Numbered from the stretch's first letter, positions 9,249 through 18,045 are shown. The stretch is 64,000 nucleotides of DNA from Caulobacter sp. UNC279MFTsu5.1 (GCF_900114015.1 NZ_FORN01000007.1:64001-128000); one strand, 5' to 3'. Notes: a model not told the origin generated them from the letters alone. Program-made: numbers and translations.

Positions 9249-9935
9249 TCAGGCCTCGCCCCGGCTTCCGCCCGCCCGTTGGAACAGCTGCAAGGTCCGC
9301 AGCATGGCCAGGCTGGCGCTGTCGGCGTGATAACCGCTGGGCGCGACGAAGGCGTGGCCGGCGTCATAGAGCCAGACCGGCAGGTCCGGATGGGCGGCGG
9401 TGATCGCCTCGACGTCGCCGATTGGGATCAGTTCGTCGGTCCGGCCGAAATGCAGAATAGTCGGAACCTTGGGCTGTTCGTCGACATAGCCGGCGATGTC
9501 GCCGCCGTAAAAGCACGATACGGCCGTCAGGCCGGTGCAGCGGGCCGCGGCCAACCAGGCGGTCGTGCCGCCGAAGCAGAAGCCCATGGCGAAGACCTTG
9601 CCGTCCCCCGACAGCCTGTCGATCGCCGCCTGGACCCGGGGCAGGGCCGCCGCGCCCCAGCCGCTGGCCAGGCCCATGGCCATGCGGGCGGCCAGGTTGG
9701 GCGGATCCAGGTCGGCGGTCGGGAAGGGCGCGTCGGCGTCGTCCAGCAGGCTGGGGGCGATCACCTCGTAGCCCTGTTCGGCCAGGGTGTCGGAGAGCGC
9801 GCGGATATGCGGGGTGACGCCCCAGATGGCGTGCAGGATCACCAGCCCACCGCGGCGCGCCTCGCCGGGCGGGGCGTGGTAGGCGGCGACGGGGGAGCCG
9901 TCGGCGGTCGTCAGGGTGATGCGCCGTCCGCTCAT
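9249..9935 (-). CDS. Dienelactone hydrolase family protein
   Basis: A 228-aa alpha/beta hydrolase of the dienelactone hydrolase family. The nucleophile elbow is GFCFGG (Cys near residue 117). An acidic residue lies in GRTDELIP and the histidine in YDAGHAF near residue 195, completing the usual Cys-Asp-His triad. It lies 2 bases downstream of a second, related gene (9938-10618), so the pair looks like a tandem duplication in one operon. The substrate is unknown; no ring-cleavage pathway genes are nearby. Confidence 0.88.
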   Translation of the reverse strand: MSGRRITLTTADGSPVAAYHAPPGEARRGGLVILHAIWGVTPHIRALSDTLAEQGYEVIAPSLLDDADAPFPTADLDPPNLAARMAMGLASGWGAAALPRVQAAIDRLSGDGKVFAMGFCFGGTTAWLAAARCTGLTAVSCFYGGDIAGYVDEQPKVPTILHFGRTDELIPIGDVEAITAAHPDLPVWLYDAGHAFVAPSGYHADSASLAMLRTLQLFQRAGGSRGEA

Positions 9936-9937
9936 GG

Positions 9938-10618
9938 TCAGGCCGCTCCGTGCGCCTGGAACAGCGCCAAGGATCGCTGGCGCGCCAGGTCGGCGTCTTC
10001 CGGGTCGGAGTCCGGCCGGCCGTCGTTGTTGAAGCCGTGGCCGCTGTTCTCGTAGATGTGGACTTCAACCTCCGGATGGGCTTCGGCGAGCCTGGCCTTG
10101 ACCGCGTCGGCCGGGATGTGGGGGTCCTTGCGGCCAAGGTGGACGATCACCGGCGCGTTCAGCGGCAGCTCGGCGTTGGCCGCGATCATGCCGCCGTAAT
10201 AGGCCGCGCCCGCCGCCAGGCCCTTCAGCTTGCCAGCCGCCAGCCAGACCAGCGATCCGCCCAGGCAGTAGCCGACCGCGAACACCGGCCCGCGCGGGGC
10301 CAGGCGGTCGATGCAGGTCTGGATGTCCGACAGCATAGGGTCCAGGCCGATGGTGTTGACGTGGGCGACGCCGGTCTGGAAGTCCTTGGGCTCGCGCCCA
10401 CCCAGATAGCCGCGCTCGACCCGGTCGAACAGCGACGGGGCCAGCACCTCGAAGCCCAGGGCCGACCAACGGGCCACGTCGGCGTGAACGTACTGGTCCA
10501 GGCCGAAGATCTCCTGCACCACCACGATCCCGCCCTTGTGCGCACCCTCGGGCTGGGCGTGCAGGGCGGTGAAGGCGAAGCCGTCGACGGCGGAGGTCAG
10601 GGTGACGGTGTCGGTCAT
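9938..10618 (-). CDS. Dienelactone hydrolase family protein
   Basis: A 226-aa paralogue of the following gene, with nucleophile GYCLGG (Cys near residue 117), acidic residue in GRKDPHIP and histidine in NSGHGFNNDGRP near residue 201. The early VVVQEIFGLDQYVHADVARW block is typical of carboxymethylenebutenolidase-type proteins. First gene of the two-gene unit. The C-terminal DPEDADLARQRSLALF matches well-conserved tails of the family. Physiological substrate is not deducible. Confidence 0.9.
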   Translation of the reverse strand: MTDTVTLTSAVDGFAFTALHAQPEGAHKGGIVVVQEIFGLDQYVHADVARWSALGFEVLAPSLFDRVERGYLGGREPKDFQTGVAHVNTIGLDPMLSDIQTCIDRLAPRGPVFAVGYCLGGSLVWLAAGKLKGLAAGAAYYGGMIAANAELPLNAPVIVHLGRKDPHIPADAVKARLAEAHPEVEVHIYENSGHGFNNDGRPDSDPEDADLARQRSLALFQAHGAA

Positions 10619-10647
10619 GGGGAACGCTCGAACGGATGGCCGATACG

Positions 10648-10673
10648 AAAACGGCCGGGGTGAGCCCGGCCGT
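10648..10673 (-). terminator. Probable terminator after ychF
   Basis: Stem ACGGCCGGG / CCCGGCCGT with a 5-nt loop; on the minus strand it is followed by only four T residues, so termination strength is uncertain. Confidence 0.6.
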
Positions 10674-10681
10674 CCGTGGTT

Positions 10682-11782
10682 CTAGACGTTGAACCGGAAG
10701 TGCATCACGTCGCCGTCCTTGACGACATAGTCCTTGCCTTCGGCCCGCATCTTGCCGGCTTCCTTGGCGCCGCTCTCGCCGCCCAGCTTGACGAAGTCGT
10801 CGAAGGCGATGGTCTCGGCGCGGATATAGCCCTTCTCGAAGTCGGTGTGGATCACCCCGGCCGCCTGCGGGCCGGTGTCGCCGACATGGATGGTCCAGGC
10901 GCGGGCCTCCTTGGGGCCGACCGTGAAATAGGTCTGCAGGCCCAGCAGGTTGTAGGCCTCGCGGATCAGGCGGTTCAGGCCCGGCTCCTCCAGGCCCAGG
11001 GTCTCCAGGAACTCGGCGCGCTCGTCGGCGTCCAGCAGGGCGATCTCGCTCTCGATCTGGGCCGAGATGACCACGGCCTTGGCGTTGTCCTTGGCGGCGC
11101 GTTCGGCGACCAGGTCGCTGTACTTGTTGCCCTTGTCGGCGCTGCCTTCCTCGACGTTGCAGACATAGAGGGCCGGCAGCGAGGTCAGCAGCTGAAGCAT
11201 GTGCCAGGCCTTCTCGTCGTCCGGGTCGACCTTGGCCGAGCGGGCCGGGCGACCTTCGCGCAGCTGGGCCAGGGCCAGGTTGATCAGGCGCAGGGTGTTG
11301 GCGGCGTCCTTGTCGCCGCCGGTCTTGGCCTTCTTCTCGATGGCCGGCAGGCGCTTTTCCAGGCTCTCCAGGTCGGCCAGCATCAGCTCCATCTCGATGA
11401 TCTCGAGATCGCTGAGCGGGTCGATGCGGCCCTCGACGTGGGTGATGTCGTCGTCCTCGAAGCAGCGGGCCACGAAGGCCACGGCGTCGCAGTCGCGGAT
11501 GTTGGCCAGGAATTGGTTGCCCAGCCCCTCGCCCTTGGACGCGCCGCGCACCAGGCCGGCGATGTCGACGAAGGTGATCCGGGCCGGGATGATCTCCTTG
11601 GAGCCGGCGATCTTGGCCAGGGCGTCCAGGCGCGGCTCGGGCACGGCCACGTCGCCGGTGTTGGGCTCGATCGTGCAGAACGGATAGTTGGCCGCCTGGG
11701 CCGCGGCCGTCTGGGTCAGGGCGTTGAACAGGGTGGACTTGCCGACGTTGGGCAGGCCGACGATGGCGACTTTAAGGGCCAT
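10682..11782 (-). CDS. ychF: Redox-regulated ATPase YchF (Obg family)
   Basis: A 366-aa ribosome-associated P-loop protein. It begins with MALKVAIVGLPNVGKSTLFN (Walker A). The YchF-specific stretch NYPFCTIEPNTGDVAVPEPR follows near residue 34, then DIAGLVRGASKGEGLGNQFL and a C-terminal TGS-like domain with QTYFTVGPKEARAWTIHVGD. YchF prefers ATP over GTP and has been linked to translation and oxidative stress. Monocistronic here, with its own terminator. Confidence 0.97.
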   Translation of the reverse strand: MALKVAIVGLPNVGKSTLFNALTQTAAAQAANYPFCTIEPNTGDVAVPEPRLDALAKIAGSKEIIPARITFVDIAGLVRGASKGEGLGNQFLANIRDCDAVAFVARCFEDDDITHVEGRIDPLSDLEIIEMELMLADLESLEKRLPAIEKKAKTGGDKDAANTLRLINLALAQLREGRPARSAKVDPDDEKAWHMLQLLTSLPALYVCNVEEGSADKGNKYSDLVAERAAKDNAKAVVISAQIESEIALLDADERAEFLETLGLEEPGLNRLIREAYNLLGLQTYFTVGPKEARAWTIHVGDTGPQAAGVIHTDFEKGYIRAETIAFDDFVKLGGESGAKEAGKMRAEGKDYVVKDGDVMHFRFNV

Positions 11783-12085
11783 GGAACTCTCGTGAATTTC
11801 GTTGGCGCGCGCTTAGCATGGATCGTGGGGGAAGTCCTGTTCGGATGAAGCAGGCCGTCGGCGCGGCGGACCCCCTCCGGCCCTTCGGGCCACCTCCCCC
11901 AGAGGGGGGAGGATCTACACCGCCCAGATGCTCCCCCTCTGGGGGAGCTGTCGCGGAGCGACTGAGGGGGTCTTTCACGGGTACGATCCCGTCCCCATCC
12001 AAAAACACCCCCACCGTCGGCCGGCTGACCGACGGTCGGCCCGCCGCCGCGCTAGGGTCGGATTCGGGCAGGGGGCGGCGCGCGC
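11783..12085. other. Intergenic region between ychF and the 66-aa gene
   Basis: This 303-bp divergent gap holds a family C repeat (11866-11978) and a hairpin ACCGTCGG/CCGACGGT (12012-12036). The rest is GC-rich with no recognisable gene. Promoters of ychF (minus) and of the small gene (plus) must lie here but no convincing -35/-10 pair was found. Confidence 0.5.
11866..11978. repeat. Family C palindromic repeat
   Basis: Two hairpins, CCTCCCCCAGAGGGGGGAGG and CTCCCCCTCTGGGGGAG, sit between arms ACCCCCTC (left) and GAGGGGGT (right). The internal GTCGCGGAGCGACTGAG is shared with the copy at 35268. Confidence 0.7.
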
Positions 12086-12286
12086 ATGGGACAGACCTTC
12101 ACCTTCGTCGGCCTGGCGGCGGACGGGCGCTCGCCGTTCCTCGACGTGCGGGTGCTGGAGCGCGAGGAGGACCCGGCGGCCCACGCGCGCCGGCTGCTCG
12201 ACGAGCATCGCAGCTGCGCGCGGATCGAGGTCTGGAACGGCCATGTCCGGCTGTTCGTGGTCAGCCGCGAGCCCCCGCCGGACTGA
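12086..12286 (+). CDS. 66-aa small protein, paralogue of the gene at 44305
   Basis: A small soluble protein with no recognised domain. It aligns end to end with the other 66-aa protein at 44305-44505. Shared features are FTF near the start, DG, P-x-x-DV, a central acidic helix, a His-Arg-x-Cys block near residue 40, then EVW-x-G and LF-x-V at the end. Two independently placed copies with the same length and pattern argue that both are real genes. A GGGGGCGG stretch precedes the ATG. The compact strand-helix-strand pattern looks like a small alpha/beta fold; the role is unknown. Confidence 0.7.
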   Translation: MGQTFTFVGLAADGRSPFLDVRVLEREEDPAAHARRLLDEHRSCARIEVWNGHVRLFVVSREPPPD

Positions 12287-12290
12287 AGGC

Positions 12291-12539
12291 CTACTTCTTG
12301 CTGTCGACCACCTGGGTGGTGGGGCGGTCGTCGCCGGCCGACAGTTCGTCGCGCCAGCGGCCGCGGTCGTCCTCGTACGAGATGCCGGTGTCCTCGCCGG
12401 CCACCCGCTGCTCGCCGGCCGCGCGCTGGGCGGCGTGCAGGGCCGCCTCGTGGGTGCGGAAGGTCTCGGAGAACACCGCGCCCACCTTGTAGGCCCAGCC
12501 GCCGTCGTGCTCGACGATGGTGTAGGTGATGTCGGTCAT
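12291..12539 (-). CDS. DUF2188 family protein
   Basis: An 82-aa protein beginning with a strand-rich segment (ITYTIVEHDGGWAYKVGAVF) followed by a helix with HEAALHAAQRAA and a GEDTGISYEDDRGRWRDE tail. This is the DUF2188 pattern, in which short beta-strands alternate with an alanine-rich helix. Function unknown. It converges on the 66-aa gene with a 4-bp gap. Confidence 0.8.
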   Translation of the reverse strand: MTDITYTIVEHDGGWAYKVGAVFSETFRTHEAALHAAQRAAGEQRVAGEDTGISYEDDRGRWRDELSAGDDRPTTQVVDSKK

Positions 12540-12632
12540 GGGCTGCGGCTCCGTTTGAAGGCTCGTTTTCTAGAAACTGCGCCTCGCAGGCCACGGTTCC
12601 AAGCGGCAAGTCTTGAACGGAACGGCTCCAAT

Positions 12633-12682
12633 CCTTCTCCTCCCCCGCGTTGCGGGTGAGGAGCAAGGGCGTCGGTGCTCGT
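12633..12682. repeat. Family C repeat fragment
   Basis: CTCCTCCCCCGCGTTGCGGG followed by TGAGGAGCA matches half of the element at 46540 (CTCCTCACCCGC...GCGGGGGAGG), in the 196-bp gap between DUF2188 and the esterase gene. Confidence 0.5.
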
Positions 12683-12735
12683 CTTCTCGCTCCGAGAAGG
12701 GAGTCGAGTCCTTCGGCCGGTTCCGAGGGGCGGCT

Positions 12736-13665
12736 TCACCCCTTGGGAAACCGCCACTCCAGCCCGTGCACCAGCCCCACCGGGAAGGTGGTTTCATGGA
12801 AGGTTCCCGCCGTCACCTCGTCGCGGATCTTCAGGCCGGGATAGCCGCGCGAGCGCAGCGCCTTGGCGAAGGCCTGCTGGTCGGCGACCATGTCCTCGGC
12901 GTCGCCGCCGGGGCGCGGTCGTTCCAGTTCGCCAGTCGCCAGATAGATGCGGGCCTTCAGGTCCTTGTGGCCGGCGGCGTAGGCGGCTTCGGCCTTGAAC
13001 ATCCGGTGGTCGTCGTACCAGAGCGACGGACTGGTCAGGATGTAGCTGTCGAACAGCTCCGGCTCGGTCACCGCCACCCAGGCGCCGAACAGGCCGCCAT
13101 AGGACTGGCCGGCCAGCGTCCGGCGGTGCGGATCGGCGCGGTAACGGCTTTCGACGAACGGCAGGACCTGCCCCTTGATGAAGGCCAGGTATTGCGGAGC
13201 GCCGCCGCTGGCGGACGGCAGGCCGGGGTCGCGCCAGGGCGTCATGTCGCGTCGGCGGCTGACCATGCCGTCGTCGCCCTGGGCATAGGAGATCCCGACC
13301 AGGATCGCCTGTTCCAGCCGGTCGAACCTGTAGGGCAGGTGGGTGACGCCCGAGGCGACCTGGAAGGTGTACGGGCCGTCGTTCAGATAGATCACCGGCC
13401 AGGTCCGACCGGCGTTCTCCGGCGCGTCGTAGCTGGACGGCGTCTTCACATAGATCTGGTAGACGCGGCCTTCGGCCGAGGCCGGCAAGGTGTGGACGGC
13501 CGTGTTGGGCACGACGAACGGCGCGCCATCCTGGGCGGGGGCGGGTTTGGCCTGCACGGCGGCCTGGGCGTCGGCGGACGGCTTGCAGCCGGCCAGGACC
13601 GCGACCGTGGACGCGGCGGCGAGGAGAGCGAGGAGCGGCCGCCCGACCGAACGCTGAGGCGCCAC
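12736..13665 (-). CDS. Lipoprotein esterase, enterochelin-esterase-like alpha/beta hydrolase
   Basis: A 309-aa protein with a lipoprotein signal peptide, lipobox LAGC at about residues 24-27, so it is probably anchored to a membrane facing the periplasm. The hydrolase part matches the putative esterase/Fes family: PVIYLNDGPYTF, the nucleophile elbow LAGQSYGGLFGAWV near residue 165, and TFHETTFPVGLVHGLEW, which holds the His. It follows cobS with a 10-base gap. That position is usually cobT in related bacteria, so there is no obvious functional link to cobS. Confidence 0.82.
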   Translation of the reverse strand: MAPQRSVGRPLLALLAAASTVAVLAGCKPSADAQAAVQAKPAPAQDGAPFVVPNTAVHTLPASAEGRVYQIYVKTPSSYDAPENAGRTWPVIYLNDGPYTFQVASGVTHLPYRFDRLEQAILVGISYAQGDDGMVSRRRDMTPWRDPGLPSASGGAPQYLAFIKGQVLPFVESRYRADPHRRTLAGQSYGGLFGAWVAVTEPELFDSYILTSPSLWYDDHRMFKAEAAYAAGHKDLKARIYLATGELERPRPGGDAEDMVADQQAFAKALRSRGYPGLKIRDEVTAGTFHETTFPVGLVHGLEWRFPKG

Positions 13666-13675
13666 TCTTGAGCCC

Positions 13676-14683
13676 CTAAGCCACCTTCACCCGCGCCGCG
13701 CTCTCCGGCAGGTCCGTGCCGAACGCCCGCTGGAAGAACTCGGCCACGGTCGGGCGCTCCAGCTCGTCGCACTTGTTCAGGAAGGTCAGGCGGAAGGCCA
13801 GGCCGATGTCCTTGTCGAAGATCTCGGCGTTCTGGGCCCAGGTGATCACCGTGCGCGGACTCATGACGGTCGAGATGTCGCCGTTCATGAAGGCGTTGCG
13901 GGTCATGTCGGCGACGCGGACCATGGCGGCGATCGTGCGTTTGCCTTCCGGGGTGTCGTAGGCCGGGTTCTTGGCCAGGACGATGCCGGCCTCGACGTCG
14001 TGGTCGAGGTAGTTCAGCGTCGTGACGATGCTCCACCGGTCCATCTGGCCCTGGTTGATCTGCTGGGTGCCGTGATAGAGCCCCGTCGTGTCGCCCAGGC
14101 CGATGGTGTTGGTCGTGCTGAACAGCCGGAAATAGGGGTTGGCGCGGATCACCCGGTTCTGGTCCAGCAGGGTCAGCTTGCCGCCAGCCTCCAGCACGCG
14201 CTGGATGACGAACATCACGTCGGGCCGGCCGGCGTCGTATTCGTCGAACACCAGGGCGATCGGGCGCTGCAGGGCCCACGGCAGGATGCCTTCGCGGAAC
14301 TCGGTGACCTGCTTGCCGTCCTTCAGGACGATGGCGTCCTTGCCGACTAGGTCGATGCGGCTGACGTGGCTGTCGAGGTTGACCCGCACCAGCGGCCAGT
14401 TCAGCCGGGCGGCGATCTGCTCGATGTGAGTCGACTTGCCGGTGCCGTGATAGCCCTGGACCATCACCCGCCGGTCGTTGGCGAAGCCGGCGCAGATCGC
14501 CTTGGTCGTCTGCGGGTCGAACCGGTAGGCCGAGTCGATCTCGGGGACGTGGCTGTCCTTGTGGCTGAAGGCCGGGACCTTCATGTCGCTGTCGACGCCG
14601 AACGCGTCGCGGAGCGTCACCCACTTGTCGGGGGCCAGGGTGATCAGGGGATCGGCGGCGTGGCTGTCGGTCAGGTCGGGCAT
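13676..14683 (-). CDS. cobS: Cobaltochelatase CobS subunit
   Basis: A 335-aa MoxR-type AAA+ ATPase that works with CobT and CobN to insert cobalt in the aerobic cobalamin pathway. Walker A is GYHGTGKST near residue 78 and Walker B is [10 protein letters not shown] near residue 143. The sensor region [20 protein letters not shown] is characteristic of CobS. No cobT or cobN lies in the window. The CobS/CobT pair has also been found in organisms without full cobalamin synthesis, so pathway completeness cannot be judged here. Confidence 0.95.
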   Translation of the reverse strand: MPDLTDSHAADPLITLAPDKWVTLRDAFGVDSDMKVPAFSHKDSHVPEIDSAYRFDPQTTKAICAGFANDRRVMVQGYHGTGKSTHIEQIAARLNWPLVRVNLDSHVSRIDLVGKDAIVLKDGKQVTEFREGILPWALQRPIALVFDEYDAGRPDVMFVIQRVLEAGGKLTLLDQNRVIRANPYFRLFSTTNTIGLGDTTGLYHGTQQINQGQMDRWSIVTTLNYLDHDVEAGIVLAKNPAYDTPEGKRTIAAMVRVADMTRNAFMNGDISTVMSPRTVITWAQNAEIFDKDIGLAFRLTFLNKCDELERPTVAEFFQRAFGTDLPESAARVKVA

Positions 14684-14745
14684 GATGCTTCCCGCTTACC
14701 GCTTTGACGTGGGGGAGGGGAAGGGCGAAGGCCAGTCCTGCATGG

Positions 14746-14788
14746 AAAAAAGCACGACGCCCCGGACGGCGGCAGGCCGTCCGGGGCG
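14746..14788 (-). terminator. Terminator after the RcnB-like gene
   Basis: A 13-bp perfect stem CGCCCCGGACGGC / GCCGTCCGGGGCG with a 5-nt loop. On the minus strand a T-rich tract follows (14746-14750 on the plus strand reads AAAAA). Confidence 0.85.
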
Positions 14789-14822
14789 CGCGGCGAGGTC
14801 CTCCGAGGGGAGGGGGAAGGAC

Positions 14823-15212
14823 CTAGTGGTTGGCGATGATCACCGAGGCGATCAGGCCGGTGGCCACGGCGGCCAGGATGTAGCTGTCGTCCACGCGCTG
14901 CCAGCGATAGCCGCGGGGCGGGGCGCGCAGGCCGTGGCGGCGCCAGTCGCTGACATAGTAGCGGTGGTCGCGATAGCGGGCGTCCAGGCGCTGGCCGCGC
15001 TGCCAGCGGCGATACTCGCGGCGTTCGTCCCGGCGCTCGTGGCGATAGTCGCGGCGCTCGTGGGCCGCCTCGCGGCGGTCATGGCGGTCGTCGTAACGCT
15101 GGTCGTAGCGGCCGCGGTCGTCGTAGCGTTGCCCGGCGGCCATGGCCGTGCCCGACAGGGCCGTGCCGGCCAGCAGGGTCGCCGCGAGGGTGGTGATGAT
15201 CAGGCGCTTCAT
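14823..15212 (-). CDS. RcnB-like periplasmic protein
   Basis: A 129-aa protein with a signal peptide (residues 1-25, ending AMAA), a long charged Arg/Asp/Glu/His-rich middle with repeated RRDYRHERRD-like segments, and the conserved end WRRHGLRAPPRGYRWQRVDD followed by a short hydrophobic helix. The last block is the RcnB domain, found in proteins linked to nickel/cobalt homeostasis in enterobacteria. In Caulobacter-type genomes many such paralogues exist and their roles are mostly unknown. It has its own terminator. Confidence 0.85.
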   Translation of the reverse strand: MKRLIITTLAATLLAGTALSGTAMAAGQRYDDRGRYDQRYDDRHDRREAAHERRDYRHERRDERREYRRWQRGQRLDARYRDHRYYVSDWRRHGLRAPPRGYRWQRVDDSYILAAVATGLIASVIIANH

Positions 15213-15407
15213 AGCGAGGTCCTTCCTTGTTGGTGGCGGTCCGACACCGCCGAACCTCTTCGATAGTCGGACACTAGCGAACGGGGTTTGGACTAGACAT
15301 GAACGGCGCGGGTCAGGAATGGTTCATCGTATTTCCGGGGTGAAACATTTGACGCAGCTCTGGAATACTGGCGTGGCGCGAAATCGAAGTTTGCGCGTTC
15401 ACTTGCC

Positions 15408-16154
15408 ATGAGGCGTTTTTCCTTCTTTCAACCTGGCCGGGATTTGCCGCGACTGCTGGCCGCGGCGCGCAACGAGCTGGGGGCGGTGGCGGCCCTGCTG
15501 GTGCTGGCGGGCGGCGCCCTGGCGTTCCTGGCGCTGTCGGACGAGGTGGCCGAGGGCGACACGGCGGCCTTCGACCTGGCCGTCCTCAAGGCCCTGCGGA
15601 CGCCGGGCGACCCCAACGGCCTGGTCGGGCCCCCATGGCTGCACGTAGCGGCGGCCGACGTCACGGCCCTGGGCTCGGTGACCGTCCTGGGCCTGGTCGT
15701 GGTCCTGGCTCTGGCCCTGATGCTGAGCCTGCGGCGCTGGAGCGAGGCCCTGGTGGTGCTGGTCGGGGCCGGCGGCGGGGTGGCGATCAGCCAGGGCCTG
15801 AAGCAGGTGTTCGGGCGCGAACGGCCCGAGTTGGTCTATCGCGCGGTCGAGGCGGCCAATCCCAGCTTCCCCTCCGGCCACGCCATGCTGTCGGCCGTGG
15901 TGTTCCTGACCCTGGGCGCCCTGGCGGCCCGGTTCGCGCCCCGCAAGCGGGTCAAGGCCCTGGCCCTGGGCGCGGCGGTGCTGCTGAGCCTGCTGGTCGG
16001 GGCGTCGCGGATCTATCTGGGCGTCCACTGGACCAGCGACGTCCTGGGCGGCTGGAGCCTGGGCGCGGCCTGGGCCATGGCCTGCTGGGTGGCGGCCTGG
16101 GCATGGGAGCGGTGGTGGGGCGGCAAGCTCGACCGCGATCCGGAAGCAAGCTAG
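15408..16154 (+). CDS. PAP2-family phosphatase
   Basis: A 248-aa membrane phosphatase of the PAP2 superfamily. The three catalytic motifs are present: KQVFGRERP near residue 130, PSGH near residue 154 and SRIYLGVHWTSDVLGG near residue 199. About five to six hydrophobic segments surround them. Members act on lipid phosphates such as undecaprenyl pyrophosphate or phosphatidic acid; which one cannot be told. Divergent from the RcnB-like gene across 195 bp. Confidence 0.92.
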   Translation: MRRFSFFQPGRDLPRLLAAARNELGAVAALLVLAGGALAFLALSDEVAEGDTAAFDLAVLKALRTPGDPNGLVGPPWLHVAAADVTALGSVTVLGLVVVLALALMLSLRRWSEALVVLVGAGGGVAISQGLKQVFGRERPELVYRAVEAANPSFPSGHAMLSAVVFLTLGALAARFAPRKRVKALALGAAVLLSLLVGASRIYLGVHWTSDVLGGWSLGAAWAMACWVAAWAWERWWGGKLDRDPEAS

Positions 16155-16182
16155 CTTCCCCGCAGGTCGCGCGCGGGGGCTC

Positions 16183-17052
16183 ATGGTCGGAAAGTTCGGC
16201 AAGCTGGCGATCGCGATCGGCATGGCGACACTGGTCGTCGGCGTGGCGCTGAGCATCCGGTTGGCGCATCAGCCGCCGCCGGTTTTTCCGATCCCCGAGG
16301 CCGCGCCCGTTTCGGCCGGCGACGCCACGAGCCCCACCGAGATCGAGGCCGACCGCCGCCGCAATCTCGAGTTCGAGCGAGACCAGGAGACGGCGCCGTT
16401 CGCGCGCTGGCCGGGGGTGGCGCGGCGCGAGGGCGACGTGCTGATCATCCGCGCCGGCGATAGCGACGCCGCCAGCTTCACCGACACCGGCTATTGCGAC
16501 GGCTTCGATCAGTGCGGCCGCTGGCGGTTCCGGGGCGTCTGGCGCCTGGGCGGGCGGGACTATCCGTGGCTGACCTTCTTCCACGGCGAGGGCGAGGAGA
16601 CGGCCTACATCGTCGACGCCACGGGCCGGCTGGTCAGGGCCCAGGGCGAGCCCTTGGCTTCGCCGGACGGCCGCTGGCTGGTCGTAGCCTACGACGACCC
16701 GGACACGGACGGCGCGGTGGCGGTGTTCGAGGCCGGCCCGCGCGGCCTTAGGCTGGAGGCGGCCAGCGACATCGCCGCTTGCCAAGCCGGAGCCTGGAAG
16801 AGCAACCGGCGCCTGACGATGACCTGCACGGATTCCGACGCGATGAAGGGCCAGCGGTCGCTGGTCGCCGAGTTGGTCCGCGACGCGCGGGGCTGGCGGA
16901 TCACGCCCAGCGCCGAGCTCGACGCCAAGACCCGACAGCCTCTAGCTCAGCCGACGCGGCCGCTGGTCGATGTCGAGATCCCGGCGGTGAATGACGAAGG
17001 GGCGCCCGAGGACGATAGCTACGAGGTCGAAAAAGGCTATCGGCGGCTCTGA
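16183..17052 (+). CDS. Hypothetical protein with one N-terminal membrane anchor
   Basis: A 289-aa protein with one hydrophobic helix (residues 8-26) and a long soluble remainder rich in Asp, Glu and Arg, probably periplasmic. Cysteines in TGYCDGFDQCGRW near residue 104 and in ACQAG and TCTDSD later could form disulfides. Strand-like blocks (LVVAYDDPDTDGAVAVFEAG) suggest a beta-rich domain. I do not recognise a family. It lies 28 bases after the PAP2 gene and may be cotranscribed. Confidence 0.65.
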   Translation: MVGKFGKLAIAIGMATLVVGVALSIRLAHQPPPVFPIPEAAPVSAGDATSPTEIEADRRRNLEFERDQETAPFARWPGVARREGDVLIIRAGDSDAASFTDTGYCDGFDQCGRWRFRGVWRLGGRDYPWLTFFHGEGEETAYIVDATGRLVRAQGEPLASPDGRWLVVAYDDPDTDGAVAVFEAGPRGLRLEAASDIAACQAGAWKSNRRLTMTCTDSDAMKGQRSLVAELVRDARGWRITPSAELDAKTRQPLAQPTRPLVDVEIPAVNDEGAPEDDSYEVEKGYRRL

Positions 17053-17056
17053 CCGC

Positions 17057-17713
17057 CTACTTCGCCAGCCCCGATTTCTGCAGGGTCTTGTACGCCTTGA
17101 TCACCCGCTGGAGCTTGTGCTCGGCGCTGCGGTCGCCGCCGTTCATGTCGGGGTGGCAGCGCTTGAGCAGGTCCTTGTAGCGGGCGCGGATGGCCGCGCC
17201 GTCGGCGCCGGCCTCCAGGTCGAGGTCGGCCAGGGCCTGGCGCTCCAGCTTGCCCAGGCTGCGGCCGGCGGCGGCCGCAGCCGATTCGGCCCGGCGCTTC
17301 TCGGCGCGGAACAGGCCGAACGGGTCGTTCAGGTGGCGAGCGTCGCGGGCGGCGGCGGCGGCGGCCTCGCGCGAGCGACTGTCGGCCTTCATCGACCAGG
17401 TCGGCCGGCCGCCGGTCATCTTCTCCTGCTCCTGCTGGGCGCGGATCTGGCCCTCGCTCATGCCGGCGTAGAAGTTCCAGTTCTTGTTGTACTCGGCCGC
17501 GTGGCGCTGGCAGAAATTGTAGTAGACGCCCGGCATGTCGCGCGACTTGGGCGCCTTGGCCGTGGCGGCCGAGCGGCACTCGGGGTGGTCGCAGCGCACC
17601 TCGCCCGGTTTCAGGGCGTAGACGTCGTTCTCCCGCGCGGCCTCCTCCGGGGATTTCGGGGGGCGGACACGGATGTCGAAAAACTTGGGGCGATATTCGA
17701 AGTCGGCGCTCAT
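17057..17713 (-). CDS. DnaJ-domain protein
   Basis: A 218-aa protein whose J domain is at the C-terminus (about residues 155-215), with the Hsp70-stimulating HPD motif in LLKRCHPDMNGGDRSAEHKL. The N-terminal part has two Cys/His-bearing segments (CDHPECRSAATAKAP and YYNFCQRHAAEYNKNWNFYAG) that may bind a metal. This is the small DnaJ type found next to bolA and cobS in many alphaproteobacteria. It is divergent from bolA, 59 bases apart. Confidence 0.9.
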   Translation of the reverse strand: MSADFEYRPKFFDIRVRPPKSPEEAARENDVYALKPGEVRCDHPECRSAATAKAPKSRDMPGVYYNFCQRHAAEYNKNWNFYAGMSEGQIRAQQEQEKMTGGRPTWSMKADSRSREAAAAAARDARHLNDPFGLFRAEKRRAESAAAAAGRSLGKLERQALADLDLEAGADGAAIRARYKDLLKRCHPDMNGGDRSAEHKLQRVIKAYKTLQKSGLAK

Positions 17714-17772
17714 GGCGCTTAGAGTAAGCCGCAGCTATTTCCGTTCAAGGATTGACAAGCAAGGAAGCCGCC

Positions 17773-18045
17773 ATGGGCGCCGTCGCCGATGCCATCGCCG
17801 CAAAACTGACCACCGCTTTTTCACCCACCCGGCTGGAGGTGGTCGACGACAGCGACCGCCATCACGGCCATGCCGGACACCGCGAGGGCGGGGAGAGCCA
17901 CTTCAACCTGCTGATCGAGGCCGAAGCCTTTGCGGGCAAGGCCCGGGTGGTCCGCCAGCGGCTGATCTTCCAGGCCCTGGCCGAGGAGATGGCCGGCCCG
18001 GTCCACGCTCTGTCGATCGTCGCCAGGGCGCCGGGCGAAGCCTGA
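17773..18045 (+). CDS. bolA: BolA-family protein
   Basis: A 90-aa BolA protein. The core block ESHFNLLIEAEAFAGKARVV is typical, with the invariant His of HFN and the RVxRHR-like helix (here RVVRQRLIFQAL). BolA proteins pair with monothiol glutaredoxins in iron-sulfur handling. The ATG used has AAGGAAG just upstream; an ATG 21 bases earlier is less well placed. Divergent from the dnaJ-like gene. Confidence 0.92.
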   Translation: MGAVADAIAAKLTTAFSPTRLEVVDDSDRHHGHAGHREGGESHFNLLIEAEAFAGKARVVRQRLIFQALAEEMAGPVHALSIVARAPGEA

